Source: a virus. Taken from it: DNA of 40,354 bases. The notes beneath the pieces were generated by a model. That model ran no database searches. It was given only the letters and a program-made list of their open reading frames with translations, and had not been told where the DNA came from. Each line of letters starts with the position of its first letter. The stretch's first letter is position 1. A program made the translations under genes and the position numbers. This document shows, piece by piece, positions 15,067 to 22,892 of the stretch. Where the stretch lies: positions 1 to 40,354 of the IMG/VR virus record IMGVR_UViG_3300021356_000049. One strand, given 5' to 3'.

Positions 15067-15201
15067 ATGGCAATATCTAGAGGATCAATACCAGCTCAAA
15101 TAGAAGGCAAATTAAGAGGTGCCCGTGATGAGAAAAAGAAGAAAAGAAGAGTTATTAGAGCCATCAAAATCAAATCCAATCGCAAAAGTCGTAAGGTCTA
15201 G
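15067..15201 (+). CDS. Small basic protein, overlapping the next gene
   Basis: 44 residues, MAISRGSIPAQIEGKLRG then a run of Lys/Arg. It overlaps the 15128 gene in a different frame for 74 bases. Starts beginning MAISRG are frequent in small proteins of this phage group, which supports it, but no clear ribosome site is present. It may be real or a chance frame in Lys-codon-rich DNA. Confidence 0.4.
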   Translation: MAISRGSIPAQIEGKLRGARDEKKKKRRVIRAIKIKSNRKSRKV

Positions 15202-15295
15202 AACATTTAGACCGAAAGTGATACAATCAAAAAAGTTGTACAACCGCTCAAAGGAGAAAACATCTCTCAAAGTGGCCACTAAAGAAGGAGATTAA
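15128..15295 (+). CDS. Small basic protein, unknown
   Basis: 55 residues starting MRKRRKEELLEPSKSNPIAK with a C-terminal KLYNRSKEKTS. Closely similar small proteins with the start MxxRRKEE and a SNPxAK motif are familiar from marine phages. It ends immediately before the next ATG (TAA ATG). Positively charged and probably unstructured; a DNA-binding or minor head role is guesswork. Confidence 0.55.
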   Translation: MRKRRKEELLEPSKSNPIAKVVRSRTFRPKVIQSKKLYNRSKEKTSLKVATKEGD

Positions 15296-15721
15296 ATGAC
15301 TAAACTATGTCCTAGAGGCAAAGCTGCAGCTAAACGAAAATTCGCTGTGTATCCCTCAGCATATGCTAACGCCTATGCTAGTAAAATTTGTGCGGGTAAA
15401 ATAAAAGATCCATCAGGTAAAAAGAAAAAAGATTGGGGTCCTAAAAAAGCTTCAAAAGGAGCTTCTATCAAAATTAATCAAGTTGCAAGTAAATTAGAAA
15501 AAGCATCTAAAGCACATGCAGCACAAGCTAGAACACTTAGAACAATCAAAGCAAAAGATGGTTATCATAATGATCAACCAATCAAACAAAAGAAAAAACC
15601 ATATTTAAAAAGAATGCCTGAAGGTCAGTATAATGGTTCGTACATAAAAGGTGATTTAGGTGGTCAAGAAGTTTCAAATAAATCATACATAAATTATTAT
15701 AAAGGTATGATTGATGTCTAA
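15296..15721 (+). CDS. Conserved Lys-rich protein with YPSAYANAYA motif
   Basis: 141 residues. The start LCPRGKAAAKRKFAVYPSAY, followed by ANAYASKICAGKIKDPSG, is a widespread small domain of unknown function in phages of aquatic bacteria. Two Cys (5 and 32) flank it. The remainder is Lys-rich with a Tyr-rich end. Ribosome site GAAGGAGA precedes the ATG. Its last eight bases overlap the next gene, and the two may be made together. Confidence 0.65.
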   Translation: MTKLCPRGKAAAKRKFAVYPSAYANAYASKICAGKIKDPSGKKKKDWGPKKASKGASIKINQVASKLEKASKAHAAQARTLRTIKAKDGYHNDQPIKQKKKPYLKRMPEGQYNGSYIKGDLGGQEVSNKSYINYYKGMIDV

Positions 15722-16100
15722 ACGTGGTTCATGCTGGGTTGGATACGAACAAAAGGGTATGAAGAAAAAAGGAAATAAAATGGTTCCTAATTGTGTTCCT
15801 GCTGGTATGAAAAAAGGTGGACTAAAAAAATGGTTTCAAGAAAAGTGGGTAGATATATCTGCACCCAAAAAAGGAGGAGGGTATAAAGAATGTGGAAGAA
15901 AATCTGCAAGTGGCTCAAAACGTGGTTACCCCAAATGCGTGCCTGCTGCAAAAGCCGCCCGAATGACAAAATCAGAAAAGCGTTCTGCTGTTGTGAGAAA
16001 GCGCCAAGCCCCAAACATTGGCCCTAAACCAACAAATGTGAAGACGTTTACTAAGAAAAGTCTTGGTGGTATGGTAGACTATTACGAAGGAGTTTTATAA
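15714..16100 (+). CDS. DUF5872-like basic protein
   Basis: 128 residues from the ATG at 15714 (a TTG at 15711 is less likely). It contains WFQEKWVDISAPKKGGGYKE, then CGRKSASGSKRGYPKCVPAA and AARMTKSEKRSAVVRKRQA, which matches what I know as DUF5872, found in phages and some large viruses. Five Cys (two in the first 30 residues, CG near 65 and C near 76) hint at zinc binding. The role is unknown. It joins directly to the adaptor gene (TAATG). Confidence 0.7.
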   Translation: MSKRGSCWVGYEQKGMKKKGNKMVPNCVPAGMKKGGLKKWFQEKWVDISAPKKGGGYKECGRKSASGSKRGYPKCVPAAKAARMTKSEKRSAVVRKRQAPNIGPKPTNVKTFTKKSLGGMVDYYEGVL

Positions 16101-16798
16101 TGGCAACATCAGGTTCAACATCATTTAATTTAAATATAGATGAAATCATCGATGAGGGTTACGAAAGATGTGGGCTTATGCCTATGGCTGGTTATGATTT
16201 AAAAACAGCTAGAAGATCTTTAAATTTATTATTTGCTGATTGGGGCAACAGAGGTATTCACCTTTGGAAAGTTCAATTAAACGAACAAGCATTAACTGCA
16301 GGTACAGCAACATACACAGTAGCTTCGAATGTAAACGATGTATTAGAAGCTTACATATCAACTACAGCTGCAGCTTCTGATGGACCAAGTACACAAGATG
16401 TATCTCTAACAAAAATCGACAGATCTGCATATGCAGCTCTGCCAAATAAATTAGCAACAGGACAACCATCGCAATATTATGTTGATAGACAAACGACACC
16501 AACAATTAGTTTGTATTTAGCACCTGATGCAACAACTTACACAACACTTAAATTTTACACAATCAACAGAATTGAAGATGCTACAGCTTATAATGATCAA
16601 CAAGCAGATGTAGCTTACAGATTTTTACCATGTATGTGTGCAGGTCTTGCTTACTACTTGTCTATGAAAAAAGCACCTGACAGAATACAAGCTATGAAAC
16701 TTATTTATGAAGATGAATTAAAAAGGGCTTTGGAAGAAGATGGTCAGAGAACATCATTATATGTTTCTCCTCAATCGTACTTTCCAAATGTATCATAA
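16100..16798 (+). CDS. Head-tail adaptor, P22 gp4-like
   Basis: 232 residues. The N-terminal segment with GYDLKTARRSLNLLFADWGN and RGIHLW is typical of the adaptor that binds below the portal and closes the filled head. A beta insertion follows, and a C-terminal helix includes RALEEDGQRTSLY. It is the first gene of the tail module and overlaps the next by one base. The P22 gp4 comparison is from recalled family pattern, not a search. Confidence 0.65.
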   Translation: MATSGSTSFNLNIDEIIDEGYERCGLMPMAGYDLKTARRSLNLLFADWGNRGIHLWKVQLNEQALTAGTATYTVASNVNDVLEAYISTTAAASDGPSTQDVSLTKIDRSAYAALPNKLATGQPSQYYVDRQTTPTISLYLAPDATTYTTLKFYTINRIEDATAYNDQQADVAYRFLPCMCAGLAYYLSMKKAPDRIQAMKLIYEDELKRALEEDGQRTSLYVSPQSYFPNVS

Positions 16799-17238
16799 TG
16801 GCTAAATACGCAAACGGTAATAGATCATTAGCAATATCAGATAGAAGTGGACAAGCATTTCCATACACTGAAATGGTTACAGAATGGAATGGATCATTTG
16901 TACATATATCTGAATACGAACCAAAACATCCTCAAATAAGAAGAAAAAAGGTTACAGCTGATGCTATTGCTTTACAAAAAGTTAGACCTCAAAGATTTCA
17001 ACAACCTAGAACAGTTGCATTAAATGATGCCACATTAGCTGATTCTGGAGGTATTACAGTTGGTGTTGCAAATCTTACATTACCTGGTGATTTTGCTTTT
17101 GAAACATTTGATACAACAATTACAAGTAACGGAATAACTACATCACAACAATCTATGCAACCAAGAGATCCATCACTACAAAATAGAAGAAGAGAAGCTT
17201 CAACTATTGTGGGATCTGTAACAGTGAGTATATCATAA
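16798..17238 (+). CDS. Conserved tail-module protein, unknown
   Basis: 146 residues. The first 60 carry AISDRSGQAFPYTEMVTEW and NGSFVHISEYEPKHPQ, a recurring block in marine phage genomes between the two adaptor genes. The second half is Thr/Pro/Gly-rich and probably flexible. No function is known. One-base overlaps join it to both adaptor genes, so it is probably a minor virion protein of the neck. Confidence 0.6.
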   Translation: MAKYANGNRSLAISDRSGQAFPYTEMVTEWNGSFVHISEYEPKHPQIRRKKVTADAIALQKVRPQRFQQPRTVALNDATLADSGGITVGVANLTLPGDFAFETFDTTITSNGITTSQQSMQPRDPSLQNRRREASTIVGSVTVSIS

Positions 17239-17891
17239 TGGCAATAACACACTCAGCATTTTTAACACAAGTAAGAAACTATACAGAAGTTGATAGTAAT
17301 GTTTTATCTGATTCAATTTTAGATCAATTCATAAGAAACGTAGAGTTAGATATTGCTGGTCAAGTTGATTATGACGATTTAAGAAAATATGCTACTTCTA
17401 ATACAACAGCTAGTAATAGATATGTATCTATGCCTAGCGATGCTTTAATTTTAAGATCAGTTCAAATTATAAGTTCTAACGTAAGAGATTTTTTAGAAAA
17501 AAGAGATACAAGTTTTATATCTGAATTTTCACCAAATGATACTGTTACTGGTCAGCCTAAATATTATGCTAACTGGGACGAAAATAATATCTTATTAGCT
17601 CCTACACCTGACCAAGCTTATACAATTCAAATAAATTACATTAAAGATCCACCTCATTTTGATGCATCTACAAATACATACATTTCTACTAATCAAGAAG
17701 CTATGCTTTTGTATGGAGTATTGAAAGAGACTTATGGATATTTGAAAGGACCTGAAGACCTATACAAATTGTATTCTGACAGGTATAATCAAAGCATACA
17801 AGCTTTTGGTCTACAGCAAATGGGTAGACGAAGAAGAGGAGAATACGACAGTGGAGTTCCTCGAATTAAAATACCTTCACCGTCACCATAA
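17238..17891 (+). CDS. SU10-type adaptor protein
   Basis: 217 residues. The early LDQFIRNVELDIAGQVDYDD, the RYVSMPSDALILRSVQI strand and NQEAMLLYGVLKETYGYLKG belong to the adaptor family named after phage SU10, which extends the portal channel. The end is Arg-rich then proline-rich. It is the second adaptor-like gene after 16100, so the neck probably has two stacked rings. Joined to its upstream neighbour by a one-base overlap. Confidence 0.65.
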   Translation: MAITHSAFLTQVRNYTEVDSNVLSDSILDQFIRNVELDIAGQVDYDDLRKYATSNTTASNRYVSMPSDALILRSVQIISSNVRDFLEKRDTSFISEFSPNDTVTGQPKYYANWDENNILLAPTPDQAYTIQINYIKDPPHFDASTNTYISTNQEAMLLYGVLKETYGYLKGPEDLYKLYSDRYNQSIQAFGLQQMGRRRRGEYDSGVPRIKIPSPSP

Positions 17892-17906
17892 TTTTAAGGA
17901 GAAAAC

Positions 17907-18344
17907 ATGGCTATAACAACTAATGCTATCTGTAATACTTTTAAAAAAGAATTATTAGAAGCAACACACAATTTTAGTAACCCAGGTGGTAACACATTCA
18001 AATTAGCAATGTACACTAACTCGGCTACTTTAGGAAAATCAACTACATCTTTCACAACAGGTAACGAAGTAACTTCACCAGCAGGATACACATCTGGTGG
18101 TAAAGCTTTGGTAAATACTGGAACGTCAGTTGCATCAGACACTGCAATTACAGACTTTTCTGATTTATCATTCACAGGTGTTACACTTACTGCGAGAGGT
18201 GCCTTAATCTATAACGATACTGCAACTGGTGATCCAGCTGTAGCTGTATTAGATTTTGGAGGAGATAAAACTGCAACTGCGGGAACTTTTACTATTCAGT
18301 TTCCAGCATTTACAACGAGTGCAGCTATATTAAGAATCGCATAA
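17907..18344 (+). CDS. Conserved virion protein, unknown
   Basis: 145 residues of beta-rich sequence: FKLAMYTNSATLG, then a loop region and GVTLTARGALIYNDTA with AVLDFGGDKTATAG. I know it as a recurrent small structural protein encoded before fibre genes in marine phages. Likely a minor tail or head fibre component. Ribosome site AAGGAG is seven bases before the ATG. Confidence 0.6.
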   Translation: MAITTNAICNTFKKELLEATHNFSNPGGNTFKLAMYTNSATLGKSTTSFTTGNEVTSPAGYTSGGKALVNTGTSVASDTAITDFSDLSFTGVTLTARGALIYNDTATGDPAVAVLDFGGDKTATAGTFTIQFPAFTTSAAILRIA

Positions 18345-18362
18345 CTTAAGGAGGAGCCTGCT

Positions 18363-18425
18363 ATGGCAAACATTACTAATTTGTTTTCTGTAGCGGGACT
18401 TCCGTTAGGAGTTCTTCATGGCTAA
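18363..18425 (+). CDS. 20-residue leader peptide
   Basis: MANITNLFSVAGLPLGVLHG, preceded by the strongest ribosome site of the region (AAGGAGGAG, about nine bases upstream). Its stop lies across the start of the next gene (ATGGCTAA). A short frame with a strong site that ends on the next start suits translational coupling. It could also be a relic of a longer gene. Confidence 0.35.
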   Translation: MANITNLFSVAGLPLGVLHG

Positions 18426-19308
18426 GACATGGGGAGCGGAAAACTGGGGAACAGGTACTTGGAGTGACCAAGACTCTAATGCTGTTGAACTTTCAGGAAT
18501 TTCACTTTCATCAACAATAGGCACATTAGAATTTGCAGGCTCTATAAATGGTTGGGGTAGAGCTGAATGGGGTTCTGGTGCTTGGGGTATTACAGGATCA
18601 GTTTTAGTTTCAAGTCCATCACTATCAGCAAGTTTAGGTACAATCACAGTTGATGCCAAAGTGGAACAAGGATGGGGCCGAGGAGGCTGGGGTAACAGAG
18701 CTTGGGGTGAAACATTCTCAGTGCAGTTAACTGGTCAACAAGCTACAATAACAGCAGGCACGGCAATTGGAAAAGCTGATGTAGATGTATCAGTTACAGG
18801 TTTAGATTTATTAACAATTACACAAGGTTTAAGTTCAATACAAATTGATAACAATGTATTTGTATTCGCATCAGAAGATCAACTAGACACTGCTATTGGA
18901 ACTGTTCCATCAGTTACAGGAGATGGTTTAGTTCAACCAACTGGTCAATCATTAAGTGGATCTATTGGTCAAGTAGTACCTGAGCCTTTATTAGAGGTTC
19001 CTGTTACAGGTATTTCAGCTACTTTATCTTTAGGTAGCATAACTTTAATACAATCAACTAATGAGACAGCCACAGGTCAATCAGCTACAATTTCATTAGG
19101 TACGGTAGACCCAGTCGCTGTATACCCAGTGACTACAGCAGGATTATTAAATGGATCTGTGGGCTCAGTAACAGTAATTGGACAAGCAAATACTAACGTT
19201 ACTGGTATAGGGTTGACAGCAAATATAGGCTCAGTTAATGTAACGCCATGGAGTGAGATCGATCCAGGTGTAAATAATGTTTGGACCGAAGTTGATTTCG
19301 CAGCCTAA
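18418..19308 (+). CDS. Repetitive tail or fibre protein with GWG repeats
   Basis: 296 residues. Three Trp-Gly units (WGAENWGTGTW, GWGRAEWGSGAWG and GWGRGGWGNRAWG) are spaced by about 45 residues. The rest is built from repeats of roughly 20-45 residues ending in patterns such as SLGSITL, SLGTV, SVGSVTV and NIGSVNV. The design suggests a beta-solenoid or fibre shaft with exposed Trp loops, perhaps sugar-binding. It ends with WSEIDPGVNNVWTEV. Start is translated from a weak TAGGAG site and may be coupled to the 20-codon leader. Confidence 0.65.
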   Translation: MAKTWGAENWGTGTWSDQDSNAVELSGISLSSTIGTLEFAGSINGWGRAEWGSGAWGITGSVLVSSPSLSASLGTITVDAKVEQGWGRGGWGNRAWGETFSVQLTGQQATITAGTAIGKADVDVSVTGLDLLTITQGLSSIQIDNNVFVFASEDQLDTAIGTVPSVTGDGLVQPTGQSLSGSIGQVVPEPLLEVPVTGISATLSLGSITLIQSTNETATGQSATISLGTVDPVAVYPVTTAGLLNGSVGSVTVIGQANTNVTGIGLTANIGSVNVTPWSEIDPGVNNVWTEVDFAA

Positions 19309-19329
19309 TTTTGTTAAAATAGGAGATAT

Positions 19330-20730
19330 ATGACATCATCATATTCAACAGATTTAAAACTAGAATTAATGGTAACTGGCGAAAACGCTGGTACATGGGG
19401 TGATAAAACTAATACTAACTTAAACTTAGTACAACAAGCTATCGCAGGTGTTGAGTCTATTACACTAACTGATGGTGGAACAAAAGCATTGGTGATGTCT
19501 GATGCTGCATTATCAAACGCAAGAAACATGGTTTTAAAACTTGCAACAATTACTTTAAACAGTGCAAGTAATTTAACTATACCTGATGGTATTGAAAAAT
19601 TTTATATCTTAGATGCAACAGCAGTAACTAATCCTACAAATTTAACTTTTAAAACTGCATCAGGAACAGGATTTACTTTAGACTCTGCAAAAATTTATGC
19701 AGCATACGCTGATGGTACAAACATTGTTGAAGTATCACTAGATACTTTAGGCGGTTCAATTGGTACTGCACAAATTTCAGACAACGCAATAACTGCAGCT
19801 AAAATTTCAAACAATGCAGTAACAACTGACAAAATTTTACAATCGAATGTTACAACAGCTAAACTTGCTCAAAACTCTGTAACAGCGAATCAAATTGTAC
19901 AATCTACAATTACAAAAACTAAATTAGCTTCGAATTCTGTTGGAACAGATCAGTTACAATCAACAGCGGTTACAGCAGGTAGTTACACTACAGCAAACAT
20001 CACTGTTGACGAGGATGGGCGACTAACTGCAGCTTCTTCCGGCACTGCAGGGGCTACTAATTGGTTAGAAACTTTTTACAATGGAGGAGTATGGTCTGTA
20101 CCTGCTAGAGGATCCCCAGGAATAGAAAGCACATTTACTGCAAATCCTGCTACGACTAAAATTAAAGTTATGTTAATAGGAGGCGGAGGAGGTGGAGGAT
20201 CAAATCCTCCTGGTGCTCAATTTGGTACTGCTGGAGGTCCAGGTGGAATGGGAGTGTATGCTTTTCCTATATCTCAACCTTATACTGCTAATATGACTGT
20301 TGGCTATGGTGGACAGGCAACTTATCAAAATCCTCAAAGAGGTACAGCAGGAGCAGATACATCTTTTGTTGCAAGTCCTACATCTACTTTTGTTGCAACA
20401 GGCGGTTCAGTAGGAGTTACTTATACTCCTGACTCAGAAAATTTAGGTGCTCCAGGTGCAGTTCCAGTAGCACATCCATCTAAAGTGGATTTGACATCGT
20501 CAGTAGCTGATAGAATTGCAATGAACCCACCAGGTCAATACGGTTTTAATGTAAACAAACTTGGATTGAGAAGTAGACAAAGTCGTACTTCAGCAGGTCC
20601 AGCACCGAGCACTAATAATAATGGTTTTGATGGAGCTGGAGGTATTTCAGGAGGTCCTCCTTCTGGTGGTAAAGATGGTTTTCAAGGTGCTGTTTGTATT
20701 TGGGAGGATATTGATCCAAGCGGATCATAG
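19330..20730 (+). CDS. Tail fibre with Gly-rich receptor-binding tip
   Basis: 466 residues. An N-terminal head-binding part (residues 1-150) is followed by about seven short repeats of the type NAVTTDKI / NSVTANQI / STITKTKL at 150-215, which I read as a trimeric shaft. Then comes TAGSYTTANITVDEDGRLTA, a common end-of-shaft motif. The C-terminal half starts with IKVMLIGGGGGGGS and is Gly/Pro/Ser-rich like phage adhesin tips. It should bind the host surface. AGGAGA precedes the ATG. It is followed by a small unknown gene and then by oxygenases that could modify it. Confidence 0.75.
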   Translation: MTSSYSTDLKLELMVTGENAGTWGDKTNTNLNLVQQAIAGVESITLTDGGTKALVMSDAALSNARNMVLKLATITLNSASNLTIPDGIEKFYILDATAVTNPTNLTFKTASGTGFTLDSAKIYAAYADGTNIVEVSLDTLGGSIGTAQISDNAITAAKISNNAVTTDKILQSNVTTAKLAQNSVTANQIVQSTITKTKLASNSVGTDQLQSTAVTAGSYTTANITVDEDGRLTAASSGTAGATNWLETFYNGGVWSVPARGSPGIESTFTANPATTKIKVMLIGGGGGGGSNPPGAQFGTAGGPGGMGVYAFPISQPYTANMTVGYGGQATYQNPQRGTAGADTSFVASPTSTFVATGGSVGVTYTPDSENLGAPGAVPVAHPSKVDLTSSVADRIAMNPPGQYGFNVNKLGLRSRQSRTSAGPAPSTNNNGFDGAGGISGGPPSGGKDGFQGAVCIWEDIDPSGS

Positions 20731-20738
20731 GATAAAAT

Positions 20739-21218
20739 ATGGCTTTTGTTGCAATACATAATACTCAACTATACATACAAAAAGCAGCTTTAAACCAAGC
20801 TGACTATGATACATTTAATTTAAATTCAATTTATAATAAAGTTACAATTTCTGATGCAGATTTCAATTCACTTATGAGTGAAAAAAAAATAGTTGATACG
20901 ATAACTGCAAATTCAGTAACTTTTGTAGATCAAGACCACAAAAACATACATGACTCTGAAACTAAAGTAGATATATCTCTTACTCAAGATAATATAGAAA
21001 ATATGATTAAAACTGATTTAGAGCTTGTCGAAGGTTTTTTAAAAAATGTTAATGGTAGATCACATAGGCAACATTGGGTTTCAAGATACGAAGCTTACAA
21101 AACAACGTTAGAAGAATTTGATGCTTCTACCTTAACTTATCCAACTAATAAAAATATTTACGAAATTTTTCACGATAACAGTAAAGATTTTATAAATTTA
21201 AGATACCAAGGTTTTTAA
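20739..21218 (+). CDS. Protein after the tail fibre, unknown
   Basis: 159 residues, mixed alpha/beta, acidic, with Trp-containing HRQHWVSRYEAYK near position 110. It begins eight bases after the fibre stop. Tail-fibre assembly chaperones often occupy this place in phages, so a chaperone role is possible, but no family is recognised. It is the last gene before the oxygenase run. Confidence 0.5.
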   Translation: MAFVAIHNTQLYIQKAALNQADYDTFNLNSIYNKVTISDADFNSLMSEKKIVDTITANSVTFVDQDHKNIHDSETKVDISLTQDNIENMIKTDLELVEGFLKNVNGRSHRQHWVSRYEAYKTTLEEFDASTLTYPTNKNIYEIFHDNSKDFINLRYQGF

Positions 21219-21221
21219 TAC

Positions 21222-21250
21222 TTTACACATAAGTTTAAAAGAAATATAAG
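21222..21250 (+). promoter_or_regulatory. Promoter, leaderless start of the oxygenase run
   Basis: TTTACA at 21222-21227, 17-base spacer, TATAAG at 21245-21250; both hexamers match five of six consensus bases. The expected start of transcription is about the A of the ATG at 21257, and no ribosome site precedes that ATG. The next site, before 22893, has the same geometry. Confidence 0.5.
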
Positions 21251-21256
21251 TCGTTC

Positions 21257-21829
21257 ATGACTAATATAGAAAACTTCATAAAAATTTACGATAATGTTGT
21301 GCATCCTAAGTTTGTGTCTTACATGGTAAGATATTTTAATACGTTAGAAGATTTTAAAGATGCAGCTATTGTGGGCAAAAATGGAGAAAATCAAATAGAT
21401 AAAAAAGTAAGAGATGTTCAAAGTTATGGTTTGAATAGAGTAAGGGAATCATTAACAAGTGTATTCATTCATAATAAATTAACAAAAATGATTTTTAAAC
21501 AAATAAATGAATATCAAAAAATTCATAGTTTTGCTCAAGTCAAATACCTAGATATGAGTGTTTTAAAATATGGTCTTGGAGGACATTATAAATGGCACGT
21601 AGATGCTGGTACAACACTCAATAGATCTTTAAGTATAATAATAACTTTAAATAATGATTACGAAGGTGGTAATTTGTTAATATCACCGTCAGGAGATGAA
21701 AAAGATAAAATAATTATTAAACCTGGTGTTGGTAAAATGATAATATGGCCAAGCAATTTTATGTTTCCGCATATGGTAGAGCCAGTAACAAAAGGTAAAA
21801 GATATTCAATAGTAGGATGGTTATGGTAG
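21257..21829 (+). CDS. 2OG-Fe(II) oxygenase, prolyl-hydroxylase-like
   Basis: 190 residues with HVD at 114-116, H172 and R182, the complete 2OG-Fe(II) set. The strand SLSIIITLNNDYEGGNL and the FPHMVEPVTKG block are typical of the prolyl 4-hydroxylase-like family in cyanophages. It would hydroxylate an amino-acid side chain or another small substrate using O2 and 2-oxoglutarate. It starts without a ribosome site directly after a predicted promoter. It overlaps the next oxygenase. Substrate unknown. Confidence 0.75.
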   Translation: MTNIENFIKIYDNVVHPKFVSYMVRYFNTLEDFKDAAIVGKNGENQIDKKVRDVQSYGLNRVRESLTSVFIHNKLTKMIFKQINEYQKIHSFAQVKYLDMSVLKYGLGGHYKWHVDAGTTLNRSLSIIITLNNDYEGGNLLISPSGDEKDKIIIKPGVGKMIIWPSNFMFPHMVEPVTKGKRYSIVGWLW

Positions 21830-22359
21830 AAAAATATAAATTAATAAAAGATTTTTTAACTAAGGACGAGACTGATATTTTTAGAAGATATTGTTTAATG
21901 AAGCATAGAGTGGATGATGGCAATATGCAAGAAGATGATCAAGCTCCTTTAGCCACTTCAAATTATGGTGATCCAGCCATGGAATCATTAATGTTAAATA
22001 AAAAAAACAAATTAGAAAAAATTATAAATTTAAAATTGCTTCCAACTTATTCTTATTGGAGAATTTATGTTTGGGATCAAAATTTGAAAGATCATACAGA
22101 TAGACCCTCTTGTGAAATTTCAATAACAGTTCATTTTGGTTCAGACGGAAAAGAAGAATGGCCTATATATATGGGTGATACACCAATAATTTTACAGCCA
22201 GGAGATGCAGTAGTTTATAAAGGATGTGAAATAAATCACAAAAGAGATCATTACAAAGGAGATTGGTACGCTCAAGCTTTTTTACATTATGTTGATGCAA
22301 ACGGTCCTAACCAACATTTATGGAAAGATGAAAGAGCTTTTTGGGGTACTAGAAAGTGA
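21823..22359 (+). CDS. 2OG-Fe(II) oxygenase
   Basis: 178 residues from ATG 21823, which overlaps the preceding TAG; an ATG two codons earlier is equally open. HTD at 91-93 and H139 are candidate iron ligands, with R141 close by. The stretches YSYWRIYVWDQNLKDHTD and PGDAVVYKGCEINHKRDHY match a phage/bacterial oxygenase family with a Y-x-G-x-E-x-x-H signature. Its stop lies inside the next start (GTGA). Substrate unknown. Confidence 0.7.
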   Translation: MVEKYKLIKDFLTKDETDIFRRYCLMKHRVDDGNMQEDDQAPLATSNYGDPAMESLMLNKKNKLEKIINLKLLPTYSYWRIYVWDQNLKDHTDRPSCEISITVHFGSDGKEEWPIYMGDTPIILQPGDAVVYKGCEINHKRDHYKGDWYAQAFLHYVDANGPNQHLWKDERAFWGTRK

Positions 22360-22862
22360 TTCTCAAACATATTGAGAGACAAGTAGATAAATCAGCTATT
22401 TTATTTGAACTAAAGTTAAATATAGAAGCTTCTTATTTTATTGATAAAATAGAAAATAACCTTAAAAATAAAAATTTAAAAAATCAAACAAATGTCAAAG
22501 CAGACATGACCAATTGGTGTGTTTTTAATAATGATACAAATTTAATAAAGACTATCACAAATGGTCTAACAGAATTATCTGAAAATTTTGTTTTCAAAAA
22601 ACTAGGTGTAGAAAATAGTTGGGGAATAAAAAAAAGTTACGGTGATAAAACAATAAGACATAATCATAGGGGGTCTGAATACTCTGGAGTGTTATATTTG
22701 AGTGACGAGTCTCCACCTGTTATATTCCCTGAAATGAAAATAGTTATTAAGCCTCGATCTGGTACATTAATATTATTTGATGGTTTTTTAGATCATTTAT
22801 CTCCACCAAATCAATCAAATGATATTAAATACGCTATCGCATTTAATTTAGAACATATTTAA
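22356..22862 (+). CDS. 2OG-Fe(II) oxygenase (2OG-FeII_Oxy_5-like)
   Basis: 168 residues from the GTG at 22356, which overlaps the preceding stop. RHNHRGSEYSGVLYLS (His 102 and 104) and DHLSPPN (His 147) match the HxH...H pattern that I know from the 2OG-FeII_Oxy_5 group. The AFN near the C-terminus replaces the usual R-x-SIAFN. Two further genes in this window (25057, 26067) share the HxH and distal His plan, so these may be paralogues. No substrate is evident. Confidence 0.65.
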   Translation: MILKHIERQVDKSAILFELKLNIEASYFIDKIENNLKNKNLKNQTNVKADMTNWCVFNNDTNLIKTITNGLTELSENFVFKKLGVENSWGIKKSYGDKTIRHNHRGSEYSGVLYLSDESPPVIFPEMKIVIKPRSGTLILFDGFLDHLSPPNQSNDIKYAIAFNLEHI

Positions 22863-22886
22863 AAGGTATCAGATAAATGATATAAT
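22858..22886 (+). promoter_or_regulatory. Possible promoter with leaderless start before 22893
   Basis: A perfect TATAAT at 22881-22886 lies exactly six bases before the ATG at 22893, with a weak -35 (TTTAAA at 22858-22863) 17 bases upstream. The last bases before the ATG, TC, and the six-base gap match the 21245 promoter. No ribosome site is present. Confidence 0.35.
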
Positions 22887-22892
22887 TTTGTC

